The position numbers and the translations under genes were made by a program. Shown piece after piece: positions 23,469-31,998 of a stretch of DNA of 64,000 nucleotides. Origin of the DNA: Pseudomonas karstica (GTDB lineage: Bacteria > Pseudomonadota > Gammaproteobacteria > Pseudomonadales > Pseudomonadaceae); the NCBI RefSeq assembly GCF_009707515.1, contig NZ_WLYI01000023.1, forward strand, positions 1-64,000, in the 5' to 3' direction. Position 1 is the stretch's first letter. Each line of letters starts with the position of its first letter. The notes under the pieces were generated by a model. It saw only the letters and a program-made list of their open reading frames with translations. It was not told the DNA's origin and did not search any database.

Positions 23469-25037
23469 TCATTCTTCGTCACCGTCCAGTACCAGCTTGT
23501 GGGCTGGCACGCCGGTATTGGCACCCCAGTAGTAAATGCCCAGGGCCATGACCGTCACCACCAGGGTGTCGTAGGGGTGGACCAACGCACCAATGCCACC
23601 AAAACTGCCCAGGTAAGAAATCAGCATCATCAGGGCGTAAAAGGCGATCAGCCACAGGGACGAACGCACTTGCTCCCCCAGGCTCAGATGCGCGGTGGGC
23701 ACCAGGCGCTTGCAGCCCAGGTAGATCACAAACATAAGGATTTGCAGGCCCAGTAACCACGACACCGTGCCCCAACCGGACCAGTAGACGATCAACGCGG
23801 CAATCACGAACGACACCGGGCCGAGCACGGCAAAACCACTGACGCGGAATGGGCGCGGCAGGTCCGGCGCGCTCTTGCGCAACGCGGCCACGGAGATCGG
23901 GGCGATGGCGTAACTGAGCACCAACGCCGCCGAGACCACGTTGATCAGCGCTTCCCAGGACGGGAACGGCAGGGTCCAGAACACCGACAAGGCAAAGGTC
24001 AACCACAACGCCGGGCGCGGGATGCCGGACTTCTCGTCGATGCGGGTAAAAATCTTGAAGAAGGTGCCAGTACGCGCCCAGCCGTAGACCACCCGTGGCG
24101 TGGCGTTCATGTAGATGTTGCCGCAGCCGCTGGGAGAAATCACCGCGTCGGCCACCACCAGGTAGGCCAGCCAGCCCACACCCAGGGTCAGGGCGATATC
24201 GCGGTATGGCAGGGAGAATTCCTTGCTGATGGCGCCCCAGCCATTGGCGAGCATTTCCGTGGGAATACTGCCGAGGAAGGCCAGTTGCAGCAGGCCGTAG
24301 ATCAGGGTGGAGAGCAGTACCGAGAGGATCAGCGCGATAGGGATGGTGCGTTGCGGATTGCGTACTTCACTGGCCACGGAGATGATTGGCGTAAGTCCCA
24401 GGTAAGCAAAAATGATCCCGCCAGCAGAAACCGCCATCTCAATGCCCGACAAGCCAAACGGGGCAAAACCCTGGACATGAAAGTTGTCGGGTTTGAAGAA
24501 CGTGAACAGCACAGCAATCACCAGCAACGGCACGATGAACTTGAACAGGCTGATGAAGTTGTTGGCCTTGGCGAAGGTCTTGACGCTGTAGTAATTCAAG
24601 GCAAAAAACAGGCAGAGCAAGGCGAACTGCACCAACCAGCCGATGATTGTCGGGTTGCTGGTGCCTTCATGGGTCAGGCCTGGAAACCAGGCTGCCGCGT
24701 ATTGCCGGGCCGCCACCACTTCAATCGCCACCAGGCTGGAGAAAGCGATCAGGGTTATGAAGCCCATCAAGTAACCCAGCAACGGGCCGTGGGAAAACAC
24801 CGGGTAACGCACCACTCCGCCCGCGCGCGGCAAGGCGGCACCCAGTTCGCAATAGACAATCCCCAGCAGCAGCACGGCGAAGCCGCCCAGCAACCAGGAA
24901 AAAATCCCCGCCGGCCCGGCAATCGCCGAGACGTGGCTGGCGGCAAACAGCCAACCAGAACCAAAGATCGCCCCCAAGCCGATAAAGGTGAGGTCGACCA
25001 GCGATAACTGTTTCTTGAACTTGCCTTGGCCAGACAT
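23469..25037 (-). CDS. APC-family amino acid permease, probable hydroxyproline importer
   Basis: A 522-residue inner-membrane permease with about twelve hydrophobic segments. The APC consensus GLGAIFGSGWLFAASHVSAIAGPAGIFSWLLGG occupies TM1-TM2, and FAYLGLTPIISVASEVRNPQRTIPIAL is the family's middle signature. It lies 29 bases upstream of the semialdehyde dehydrogenase on the same strand. Context makes hydroxyproline or proline the likely substrate; no residue seen proves it. Confidence 0.87.
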   Translation of the reverse strand: MSGQGKFKKQLSLVDLTFIGLGAIFGSGWLFAASHVSAIAGPAGIFSWLLGGFAVLLLGIVYCELGAALPRAGGVVRYPVFSHGPLLGYLMGFITLIAFSSLVAIEVVAARQYAAAWFPGLTHEGTSNPTIIGWLVQFALLCLFFALNYYSVKTFAKANNFISLFKFIVPLLVIAVLFTFFKPDNFHVQGFAPFGLSGIEMAVSAGGIIFAYLGLTPIISVASEVRNPQRTIPIALILSVLLSTLIYGLLQLAFLGSIPTEMLANGWGAISKEFSLPYRDIALTLGVGWLAYLVVADAVISPSGCGNIYMNATPRVVYGWARTGTFFKIFTRIDEKSGIPRPALWLTFALSVFWTLPFPSWEALINVVSAALVLSYAIAPISVAALRKSAPDLPRPFRVSGFAVLGPVSFVIAALIVYWSGWGTVSWLLGLQILMFVIYLGCKRLVPTAHLSLGEQVRSSLWLIAFYALMMLISYLGSFGGIGALVHPYDTLVVTVMALGIYYWGANTGVPAHKLVLDGDEE

Positions 25038-25088
25038 AGGCGTGCCTTCTTTTATGGGTTATTGGAATAGGCAGATCGAAATGTCATG

Positions 25089-25152
25089 CAGGAGCGAGCT
25101 TGCTCGTAGCCGTGTAGCCGCTGTAGCCGCTACACGGCTACACGGCTACAAC
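25089..25152. repeat. REP-like composite palindrome
   Basis: GGAGCGAGCTTGCTCG is followed by the perfect inverted repeat GTAGCCGTGTAGC / GCTACACGGCTAC (25106-25118 and 25129-25141). It occupies the gap between the deaminase gene end and the permease start. It combines the two palindrome families of this window. Confidence 0.7.
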
Positions 25153-25185
25153 GGTTGTCGCGAGCAAACCCCACATTGGGTAGGT

Positions 25186-26106
25186 TTACAGACCCACATC
25201 CGGCAATACCGGCCGCTCGGCCAAAGCCTTGGCGACGATGGCTTTCACCTCGGCCAGCGTCTCACCCTGCAACGCCAGGCGCGGCGGACGGGTAATCGAG
25301 GAACCACGGCCTACCAGTTCTTCACAGAGCTTGATGCACTGCACAAGGTCCGGTCGTGCGTCGAGGTGCAGCAACGGCATGAACCAGCGATACAACGCCA
25401 GCGCTTCGTCAAAGCGTTTTTCCTTGGCCAGGCGGAACAACGTCTCGCCCTCTTTCGGGAACGCGTTAGACATGCCCGAGACCCAACCTTCGGCACCCAC
25501 GGCGATGCTTTCCACCACCACATCATCCAGGCCGGCGAACAGCACAAAACGATCACCCACGGCATTGCGCAGGTCGATAAAACGCCGGGTATCGCCAGAA
25601 GAGTCCTTGAAGCAGACGATGTTTTCGCAGTCCTGCAGGGCAATCAATACGTCCGGGGTAACGTCGTTTTTGTAGATCGGTGGGTTGTTGTAGACCATCA
25701 CCGGCAAATCAGTGCTGGTGGCAATCGCCCGAAAGTGCGCAGCGGTTTCCCGGGAAGTGGCGGAGTACACCAGGGCCGGCATCACCATCACGCCATCGAC
25801 GCCGACACGGGCGGCTTCCTTGACGGTGTTGCGGGCGAAATCGGTGGTGAACTCGGCGATGCCGGCGATCACCGGAATACGGCCGGCGGCAGCGTCCTTG
25901 GCCACCTCAATCACCGAGAGTTTTTCCGCGGTGCTCAGGGAGGTGTTTTCACCGACGGTGCCGCACACCACCAGGCCGGAAACCCCGTCGTCCACCAGGT
26001 TGCGAATCACCGCATGAGTGGCTTCCAGGTCCAGGGAAAAGTCTGGCTTGAACTGGGTGCTGACAGCGGGAAAAACCCCGCTCCAATCGATGGCTTTACG
26101 GCTCAT
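25186..26106 (-). CDS. lhpC: Delta1-pyrroline-4-hydroxy-2-carboxylate deaminase (DHDPS family)
   Basis: A 306-residue class I lyase of the dihydrodipicolinate synthase family. Schiff-base Lys168 sits in IVCFKDSSGD, the catalytic Tyr139 in VMVYNNPP, and VCGTVGENTSLS (from about 48) is the substrate carboxylate loop. In hydroxyproline catabolism it converts pyrroline-4-hydroxy-2-carboxylate to 2-oxoglutarate semialdehyde plus ammonia. The start at MSRKAIDWSG fits the family. It is divergent from the epimerase gene across a 241-base region carrying a long inverted repeat. Confidence 0.87.
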   Translation of the reverse strand: MSRKAIDWSGVFPAVSTQFKPDFSLDLEATHAVIRNLVDDGVSGLVVCGTVGENTSLSTAEKLSVIEVAKDAAAGRIPVIAGIAEFTTDFARNTVKEAARVGVDGVMVMPALVYSATSRETAAHFRAIATSTDLPVMVYNNPPIYKNDVTPDVLIALQDCENIVCFKDSSGDTRRFIDLRNAVGDRFVLFAGLDDVVVESIAVGAEGWVSGMSNAFPKEGETLFRLAKEKRFDEALALYRWFMPLLHLDARPDLVQCIKLCEELVGRGSSITRPPRLALQGETLAEVKAIVAKALAERPVLPDVGL

Positions 26107-26210
26107 GGTCTTGTCCTTATTAGGGTCGGTCTGGCCGACTGGCGTTGGAAACGTAAAACAGATTCCGCTTTTTGCGCCGATGCAGCTTGAGACTTTTCCT
26201 GCGTGAAGGA

Positions 26211-26269
26211 GACGAAATCGGCACAGTCGGCCGGCCTGCCCAAGCGCCGGAAATTGTGCCGATTTCGTC
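26211..26269. promoter_or_regulatory. 15-bp perfect spaced inverted repeat in the lhp divergent promoter region
   Basis: GACGAAATCGGCACA (26211-26225) and its exact reverse complement TGTGCCGATTTCGTC (26255-26269) are 44 bp apart start to start, about four helical turns. They lie 105 bases from the deaminase start and 79 bases from the epimerase start. The likely binder is the PAS-AraC regulator encoded downstream, one monomer per arm. No other copy was noticed in the window. Confidence 0.75.
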
Positions 26270-26347
26270 ATCCCAACCCGCGAAAACCAACAAGCGAACC
26301 CACCCCGATGCAAGCCACTCTGTAGGCCACTCTCATCAGGTGCTGCC

Positions 26348-27280
26348 ATGAAAAAAATCACTGTCATCGACTCACACACCGGGGGCGAACCCACTCGCCT
26401 GGTGGTCGCGGGGTTCCCGGAGCTGGGTCAGGGTTCCATGGCCGAGCGCAGGCAGGTGCTTGAGCGCGATCATGATCAATGGCGCGCCGCCTGTGTGTTG
26501 GAACCACGGGGCAGCGACGTGCTGGTGGGCGCGTTGTTATGCGAACCGCAAGCGACCGATGCCTGTGCCGGCGTGATCTTCTTCAACAACAGCGGCTACC
26601 TGGGCATGTGCGGCCACGGCACCATCGGGCTGATGCGTTCGCTGCACCATTTGGGGCGCATTAGCCCTGGCGTGCATAACATCGAAACCCCGGTGGGCAC
26701 CGTGCAAGCCACCTTGCATGACGACCTGTCGGTAAGCGTGCGTAATGTGCCCGCGTACCGCTATCGCAAAGCGGTCGAACTGAACGTACCTGGCCACGGT
26801 TTGGTCCGCGGCGATATCGCCTGGGGTGGCAATTGGTTCTTCCTGATCAGCGAGCATGGCCAGCGCATTGCCGGCGATAATGTCGAGGCATTGACGCACT
26901 ACACCTGGGCGGTGCGTGAAGCCCTGGAAGCGGCCCATATCACCGGCAAGGATGGCGGCGTGATCGACCATATCGAACTGTTCGCCGACGACGTCCAGGC
27001 CGACAGCCGCAATTTTGTATTGTGCCCCGGCAAGGCCTACGACCGCTCTCCCTGCGGTACCGGCACCAGCGCCAAACTGGCGTGCCTGGCGGCCGACGGC
27101 AAGCTGGCCGAGGGTGAAAGCTGGACCCAGGCCAGCGTGATCGGCAGCCAGTTCACCGCACACTATGAGCGGGTGGGCGAGCAGATCATCCCGACGCTGC
27201 GCGGCACCGCTCACTTGAGCGCCGAAGCCACCTTGCTGATCGAAGACGGCGACCCGTTCGCCTGGGGCATTGTGCTGTGA
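26348..27280 (+). CDS. lhpA: 4-hydroxyproline 2-epimerase
   Basis: A 310-residue proline racemase-family enzyme that converts trans-4-hydroxy-L-proline to cis-4-hydroxy-D-proline. Both catalytic cysteines are present: Cys88 in GMCGHGTIG and Cys236 in SPCGTGTSAK. The start MKKITVIDSHTGGEPTRLVV is the canonical family N-terminus. It is the first gene of a forward operon in which the next gene starts at a GTG overlapping its stop. Confidence 0.95.
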   Translation: MKKITVIDSHTGGEPTRLVVAGFPELGQGSMAERRQVLERDHDQWRAACVLEPRGSDVLVGALLCEPQATDACAGVIFFNNSGYLGMCGHGTIGLMRSLHHLGRISPGVHNIETPVGTVQATLHDDLSVSVRNVPAYRYRKAVELNVPGHGLVRGDIAWGGNWFFLISEHGQRIAGDNVEALTHYTWAVREALEAAHITGKDGGVIDHIELFADDVQADSRNFVLCPGKAYDRSPCGTGTSAKLACLAADGKLAEGESWTQASVIGSQFTAHYERVGEQIIPTLRGTAHLSAEATLLIEDGDPFAWGIVL

Positions 27281-28392
27281 AGGCCGAGGCCGATGTGATT
27301 GTGGTCGGCGCCGGTATTATCGGCGCGGCGTGCGCCCATGAGTTCGCCTGTCGCGGCCTGAGAGTACTGGTTCTGGACAACGCCAGCGGCGGCGCCACGG
27401 GTGCCGGCATGGGCCACCTGGTGGCGATGGATGACAACGCGGCCGAGCTGGCCCTGAGTCACTATTCCATCGGCCTGTGGAATGCCCTGCGCGATGAGAT
27501 GCCCGCCGCCTGCGCCTACCGCAATTGCGGCACGCTGTGGCTGGCTGCCGATGGTGCCGAGATGGACCTGGCGCGGGCCAAGCAACGCACCCTGGCCGAC
27601 CACGGCATCGACGGCCAACTGCTCGACAGCGGGCAACTCGCGCAGTTGGAGCCCATGCTGCGCACAGGCCTGGGCGGTGCCTTGAAGATCAGTGGCGACG
27701 GCATTCTCTACGCCCCGGCAACCGTCCAGTGGCTGTTGCAAAAGCACCCGCTGATCAACCAGCGCCAGGCCGATGTCAAAGCCGTCGGCCCGCAACGCGT
27801 GCAGCTCGATGATCAAAGCACCTTGTCGGCTGAGTACGTCGTGGTGGCCAACGGTTATTCGGCTCGCACGCTGCTTCCGGAATTACCATTGCGGCCAAAA
27901 AAAGGCCACTTGCTGATCACTGATCGTTACCCGGTGCAAGTCCGCCATCAACTGGTGGAACTGGGCTACGCGGCCAGCGCCCATGCCAGCGACGGCACTT
28001 CGGTGGCGTTCAATGTGCAGCCGCGTCCCACCGGGCAATTGCTGATTGGCTCATCGCGACAATTCGATACCCTGGAGCGGGCCGTTGAACCCGAGGTGCT
28101 CGCGCGCATGCTGCAACGGGCAGTGGCATATTTGCCGGGATTGAGCGAGCTCAATGGCATTCGCGCCTGGACGGGTTTTCGCGCGGCGACACCCGACGGT
28201 TTGCCGATCCTCGGCGAGCATCCACGGCAAAAAGGCTTGTGGCTGGCGGTTGGGCATGAAGGCCTGGGGGTCACCACCGCACCTGGCAGCGCCCGTCTGC
28301 TGGCGGCGCAAATGCTGGGTGAAACCCCTGGCCTGGATATCCGACCTTATCTTCCCGAGCGCTTCGCGCCATTGGCTGGAGTGACGCCATGA
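27277..28392 (+). CDS. D-hydroxyproline dehydrogenase, DAAO-like FAD subunit
   Basis: A 371-residue FAD-dependent oxidoreductase of the DadA/DAO type. The dinucleotide site VIVVGAGIIGAACAHEFACRGLRVLVLD is at the N-terminus, and GFRAATPDGLPILG plus LWLAVGHEGLGVTTAPGSARLLA form the C-terminal FAD/substrate region. It should oxidise cis-4-hydroxy-D-proline to the pyrroline. It starts with GTG overlapping the epimerase TGA, and its own end overlaps the 2Fe-2S gene by four bases. Tight coupling of three subunits implies a multi-subunit complex. Confidence 0.9.
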   Translation: MKAEADVIVVGAGIIGAACAHEFACRGLRVLVLDNASGGATGAGMGHLVAMDDNAAELALSHYSIGLWNALRDEMPAACAYRNCGTLWLAADGAEMDLARAKQRTLADHGIDGQLLDSGQLAQLEPMLRTGLGGALKISGDGILYAPATVQWLLQKHPLINQRQADVKAVGPQRVQLDDQSTLSAEYVVVANGYSARTLLPELPLRPKKGHLLITDRYPVQVRHQLVELGYAASAHASDGTSVAFNVQPRPTGQLLIGSSRQFDTLERAVEPEVLARMLQRAVAYLPGLSELNGIRAWTGFRAATPDGLPILGEHPRQKGLWLAVGHEGLGVTTAPGSARLLAAQMLGETPGLDIRPYLPERFAPLAGVTP

Positions 28393-28607
28393 TCATCTAC
28401 CTGGAACGTCAACCGCTGACGGTACGCGCTGGCAGCACCGTTGCCGCTGCGGTAACGCTCACTCGCACGTCCTGCACCGGCCAGCCCCGCGCGCCTTTTT
28501 GCGGCATGGGCATTTGCCAGGAATGCCGGATGACTATCGATGGCCGGCGCCAACTGGCCTGCCAGACCCTGTGCCGGGAAGGCATGCAGGTGGAGCCAAG
28601 CGTATGA
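28389..28607 (+). CDS. D-hydroxyproline dehydrogenase, small [2Fe-2S] subunit
   Basis: A 72-residue ferredoxin-like protein with cysteines in FCGMGICQECRMTIDG and ACQTLC, the pattern of the small subunit of sarcosine-oxidase-like and D-hydroxyproline dehydrogenases that carries a [2Fe-2S] cluster. It overlaps both neighbours by four bases (ATGA type), so it is made in step with the two FAD subunits and passes electrons between them. Confidence 0.9.
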   Translation: MIIYLERQPLTVRAGSTVAAAVTLTRTSCTGQPRAPFCGMGICQECRMTIDGRRQLACQTLCREGMQVEPSV

Positions 28608-29833
28608 ATCAATCATGCGACATCCTGATCATCGGCAGTGGCCCCGCGGGCCTGGCCGCCGCCCGTGCCGCCTGTCAGGCGGGCCTGGGTATCACGGTCA
28701 TCGACGACAACCCACGGCCCGGTGGCCAGATCTGGCGCAATGGGCCACAGACCCGCCTGGAACCTGCGGTGCTGGCACGCTTGGCAATACTGGAACACCC
28801 CTCGATCCGCTACTTGCCGGGGACCCGCGTCGTCGCGGCGCTCAAGCCAGGATCACTGCTGCTGGAAAACGCCGAACACGGATTTGTCATAACGTACCAG
28901 CGCCTGATTCTCTGCTGTGGCGCCCGGGAGTTGCTGTTGCCATTCCCCGGCTGGACGTTACCGGGTGTCACCGGTGCCGGTGCACTGCAAGCCCTGGTGA
29001 AAAACGGCTTGTCCATCAGCGGCGAACGCACGGTGATTGCCGGCAGCGGGCCGCTGTTGCTGGCCAGCGCAGCCACCGCGTGCAACGCCGGCGCGCAGGT
29101 TAATCAGGTGCTGGAACAAGCCTCGGGCACATCGGTCATGGGGTTTGCCGCGCACCTGTGGCGCTGGCCAACCAAAATCCGCCAGGCCATCGGCCTCGCC
29201 ACCACCGTTTACCGCTGGAACAGTCATGTAGTCGAGGCCTTGGGTGAACAACGGCTGGAGGCCGTGCGGGTTAACGTGGGCGGCCGTCTCAAGGACATTC
29301 CTTGCGAGCGCCTGGCCTGCGGTTTCGGGCTGGTGCCCAATACCACCCTCGCCGTGCATTTGGGGTGTGAGCTGCAAGGCACCGCCATCGCGGTCGACCC
29401 ACACCAACGCACCATCCTGCCCCAGGTTTACGCCGCAGGAGAATGCACCGGCGTCGGTGGCAGCGAACTGGCCATGGTCGAAGGGGAGATTGCCGGGCTG
29501 GCAGCCAGCGGGCAGCACCAAGAGATCAAGGCGCTACTGAGTCATCGCGACCGTTGGCAGGCCTTTGCCGACCGCGCTACGCAAGCCTTCGCGCTGAACC
29601 CGGCGATCCATAACCTGGCGCAGCCTGATACGCTGCTCTGTCGGTGTGAGGATGTGCCCTTTGCCGCCATGGCTTGCGAAGCCTCCTGGACTGCCGCCAA
29701 ACTGCAAACCCGCTGCGGCATGGGTGCCTGCCAAGGGCGCGTATGTGGCAGCGCCGCGCAGGCATTGTTTGGCTGGGAAGCGCCACTGCCACGCACGCCC
29801 CTGGTACCCGCACGGATCAGCACCCTCCTGTAG
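28604..29833 (+). CDS. D-hydroxyproline dehydrogenase, pyridine nucleotide-disulfide oxidoreductase-like subunit with BFD-type Cys motif
   Basis: A 409-residue flavoprotein. The N-terminal FAD site is ILIIGSGPAGLAAARAACQAG, a second dinucleotide site is TVIAGSGPLLLASA, and YAAGECTGVGGSELAMVEG is the late FAD motif. The C-terminus has CRCEDVPFAAM and CGMGACQGRVCG, a BFD-like [2Fe-2S] binding set. It completes the three-subunit dehydrogenase, analogous to the hcnBC/ooxAB-type oxidoreductases. The start at MNQSCD overlaps the 2Fe-2S gene. The TAG stop lies in a GTAGCCGC palindrome. Confidence 0.9.
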   Translation: MNQSCDILIIGSGPAGLAAARAACQAGLGITVIDDNPRPGGQIWRNGPQTRLEPAVLARLAILEHPSIRYLPGTRVVAALKPGSLLLENAEHGFVITYQRLILCCGARELLLPFPGWTLPGVTGAGALQALVKNGLSISGERTVIAGSGPLLLASAATACNAGAQVNQVLEQASGTSVMGFAAHLWRWPTKIRQAIGLATTVYRWNSHVVEALGEQRLEAVRVNVGGRLKDIPCERLACGFGLVPNTTLAVHLGCELQGTAIAVDPHQRTILPQVYAAGECTGVGGSELAMVEGEIAGLAASGQHQEIKALLSHRDRWQAFADRATQAFALNPAIHNLAQPDTLLCRCEDVPFAAMACEASWTAAKLQTRCGMGACQGRVCGSAAQALFGWEAPLPRTPLVPARISTLL

Positions 29834-29856
29834 CCGCAGCCTCGGGCAGCGGCTAC
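29830..29856. repeat. GTAGCCGC palindrome overlapping a stop codon
   Basis: GTAGCCGC (29830-29837) and GCGGCTAC (29849-29856) flank an 11-base loop. The TAG stop of the dehydrogenase subunit is inside the left arm. It may separate expression of the operon from the regulator gene. Confidence 0.7.
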
Positions 29857-29876
29857 ACGTGAACACAGGCACAGAC

Positions 29877-30641
29877 ATGAACGACACCGCGCTGCTCAAT
29901 CGCCTAACCGCCACTGCCCCCCAGGACATCGACAGCCTGCTGGGCAGCATTGCGTTGATCCTGCCGCTGCTGGACAGCATTCCCAGCACGGTGTTTTTCA
30001 TCAAGGACCTGCAGGCCCGTTACCTGGCTGCCAACCTGACCCTGGCCCAGCGCTGCGGCTTCAAGACAGTGGCGCCGCTCTTGGGCAAGACCTCCGCCGA
30101 AGTCTTCCCGGCCGTGCTGGGGCCGGTCTATACCGAGCAGGACCAACGGGTGCTGCGCCAGGGCATCACCATCAAGGGCCAATTGGAATTGCACCTGTAC
30201 GGCAGCCGCGAGCCAGGCTGGTGCCTGACCCACAAGCTGCCGCTACAGGGGCGCGGCGGGGAGGTCATTGGCATGGCCGGCATCTCCTTCGACCTGCAGG
30301 CGGCCCGCGACGCGCACCCGGCCTATCAACGCTTGGCGGCGGTGGACCGACACATTCGCGAGCACTACAGCGAGGCGATTCGCATGGATGACCTGACGGC
30401 CATCGCCAACCTGTCCGTGGCGCAACTGGAGCGCTACTGCAAACGGATTTTCCACCTGACGCCACGGCAGATGATCCACAAAGTGCGCCTGGAACATGCC
30501 TCGCGCTTGCTGCTCGGTCAATTACCGATCACCGATGTGGCACTGCAATGCGGCTACACCGATCACAGCGCCTTCAGCCGCCAATTCAAGTCGCTGACAG
30601 GGGTCAGCCCACGGCAATTTCGCCAGAGTGCGCTGGCCTGA
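29877..30641 (+). CDS. lhpR: PAS-AraC family regulator, probable regulator of hydroxyproline catabolism
   Basis: A 254-residue protein. The N-terminal half is PAS-like (IPSTVFFIKDLQARYLAANLTLAQRCGFKTVAPLLGKTSAEVFP...GMAGISFDL) and the C-terminal half an AraC/XylS double helix-turn-helix (MDDLTAIANLSVAQLERYCKRIFHLTPRQMI ... ITDVALQCGYTDHSAFSRQFKSLTGVSPRQF). The start at MNDTALL is uncertain; GTG at 29859 is in frame. By position it should sense hydroxyproline or a derived imine and act at the spaced inverted repeat near 26.24 kb. Confidence 0.85.
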   Translation: MNDTALLNRLTATAPQDIDSLLGSIALILPLLDSIPSTVFFIKDLQARYLAANLTLAQRCGFKTVAPLLGKTSAEVFPAVLGPVYTEQDQRVLRQGITIKGQLELHLYGSREPGWCLTHKLPLQGRGGEVIGMAGISFDLQAARDAHPAYQRLAAVDRHIREHYSEAIRMDDLTAIANLSVAQLERYCKRIFHLTPRQMIHKVRLEHASRLLLGQLPITDVALQCGYTDHSAFSRQFKSLTGVSPRQFRQSALA

Positions 30642-30647
30642 GCGGTG

Positions 30648-30791
30648 TTACTTGTCCGCATCTGCCTTTTGTACTTGCACCGATGATTGTGTGCCGCTGG
30701 TGTTGTCCTGGGTTTCATTGTCCGAGCTGTCGAAACAACCTTGCAGGGCAAACAGGCAGCAGGCCAGGCATAGGCTACGGGTGATATTCAT
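30648..30791 (-). CDS. 47-residue lipoprotein, hypothetical
   Basis: A short reverse-strand gene starting MNITRSLCLACCLFALQGC, a signal peptide ending in lipobox LQGC. The mature part is only about 29 residues, rich in Ser, Thr, Asn, Asp and Gln. It is likely a small membrane-anchored lipoprotein of unknown role. It lies in what would otherwise be an empty 346-base gap, tail to tail with the AraC gene. Nothing else is visible at 30792-30987. Confidence 0.6.
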   Translation of the reverse strand: MNITRSLCLACCLFALQGCFDSSDNETQDNTSGTQSSVQVQKADADK

Positions 30792-30987
30792 GGCGTGTTT
30801 TCCAGTCCAGGGAGTGATGAAGCAGTGACCCGGGCCAGGTCACAAAGGTTTCAACGGGTTTTAGGCTTGTCGGCCGAACGGTCGCGATAGCAAAAAACAC
30901 ACATTGGCTGGAGCCGTGCCTTTGTAAAAAGAAATTTCAGAGCTCGTCCCAGGTCAGTATGTTCATCACCCCTTTGAGGACGCGGCA

Positions 30988-31413
30988 ATGAAATTCTCTG
31001 TTCTCTCACAGTCCTTGTCCCGTTGGGCAGGCAGTGCCCGTACGTTTTATGCGGCAGTGACGTTGATTTTTCTATGGAGTTTGAGTGGGCCTTACTTTCA
31101 CTACAACGACACGTGGCAGCTGATCATCAATACCTCGACCACCATCATTACCTTTCTGATGGTGTTTCTGATCCAGAACACCCAGAACCGTGACAACGAT
31201 ATGTTGCACATCAAAATTGATGAATTGCTGCGGGCCACCAAAGACGCGCATAACGCCGTGCTGAGCCTGGACGGCCTGAATCGCAAGGAACTGGAAAAAC
31301 TACGCGCCGAGTACACGGTTATTGGCGATTGCGATGAAATCCCCCCTTCAACGCTGCTTACCAAAGGCCCCGAAGCCGGGAAGAAACCCAAGACCGATCT
31401 GAATCAGAGATAA
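30988..31413 (+). CDS. Low-affinity iron permease-like (Fet4 family) membrane protein
   Basis: A 141-residue protein with two transmembrane segments (about 20-40 and 48-66) around the family-typical FHYNDTWQLIINTSTTIITFLMVFLIQNTQNRD, then a cytoplasmic amphipathic region (KIDELLRATKDAHNAVLSLD). This block defines the bacterial 'low affinity iron permease' family. Whether bacterial members transport iron is unproven. It stands alone and ends at a terminator hairpin. Confidence 0.8.
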   Translation: MKFSVLSQSLSRWAGSARTFYAAVTLIFLWSLSGPYFHYNDTWQLIINTSTTIITFLMVFLIQNTQNRDNDMLHIKIDELLRATKDAHNAVLSLDGLNRKELEKLRAEYTVIGDCDEIPPSTLLTKGPEAGKKPKTDLNQR

Positions 31414-31418
31414 ATAAA

Positions 31419-31450
31419 CGGCAGCTAGGTCGTTGCCCAGCTGCCGCTTT
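31419..31450. terminator. Terminator hairpin between convergent genes
   Basis: CGGCAGCT (31419-31426) pairs with AGCTGCCG (31439-31446), followed by CTTT. It lies between the Fet4-like gene and the convergent DUF4142 gene. Confidence 0.6.
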
Positions 31451-31470
31451 CATTGTCCACCCCAAGGCCT

Positions 31471-31998
31471 TCAACCTTCGCCTTGATAACCTTTGCCGTA
31501 GACGCCGGCCAGCGCCCTGGCTCTTTCCAGACGAGTCTCCAGCTTGGGCAACGTCTCATCGACCAGCGCTTTTATTTCAGGAACACTGGATTCGGCACCT
31601 TCCTTCTTGAACAAGGCAATGGCGTCCTCATTGGCCTTGATCTCCTGAGCGGTGTAGGCCGCGTCGAAGGAGTCGCCATCCTTGAGTTCAGGCATCAGCG
31701 ATTCGGCCTTGTCGATAATCTTGTCCCGTGGCGCCACGGGCAAATCGAGTTTCTTGGCAATGGCTGCCAAGTGCTGATTGGCCAGGGTGCGTTCATTGAT
31801 GACCTCAATGGTGTAGTCCTTGATTTCCTGGGACGTGGTCTTGGCGTGGGCCATGCGGCTGGTTTCGATATCGGCCATACCCTTGGCCGAAGCCTGCTCG
31901 ATGAACTCGGCAGGCGACTGGGCGAAAGCACTGCTGGCGCCGAGGCCCAGCAGCATCGCAAAACTGGCGGTGCGTAACCGGATAGCCATGCGGCTCAT
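31471..31998 (-). CDS. DUF4142 domain-containing periplasmic protein
   Basis: A 175-residue exported protein. The signal peptide is MSRMAIRLRTASFAMLLGLGASSAFA, and the mature part is a helical DUF4142 domain (PAEFIEQASAKGMADIETSRMAHAKTTSQEIKDYTIEVINERTLANQHLAAIAKK). Members are ferritin-like helical bundles of unknown function, often linked to stress. GGAGGAA precedes the chosen ATG. Confidence 0.88.
   Translation of the reverse strand: MSRMAIRLRTASFAMLLGLGASSAFAQSPAEFIEQASAKGMADIETSRMAHAKTTSQEIKDYTIEVINERTLANQHLAAIAKKLDLPVAPRDKIIDKAESLMPELKDGDSFDAAYTAQEIKANEDAIALFKKEGAESSVPEIKALVDETLPKLETRLERARALAGVYGKGYQGEG

Noticed and set aside
24988..26190. Forward-strand 400-codon open frame
   Set aside because: It is antisense to the deaminase gene and crosses a REP element; the deaminase has all active-site residues.
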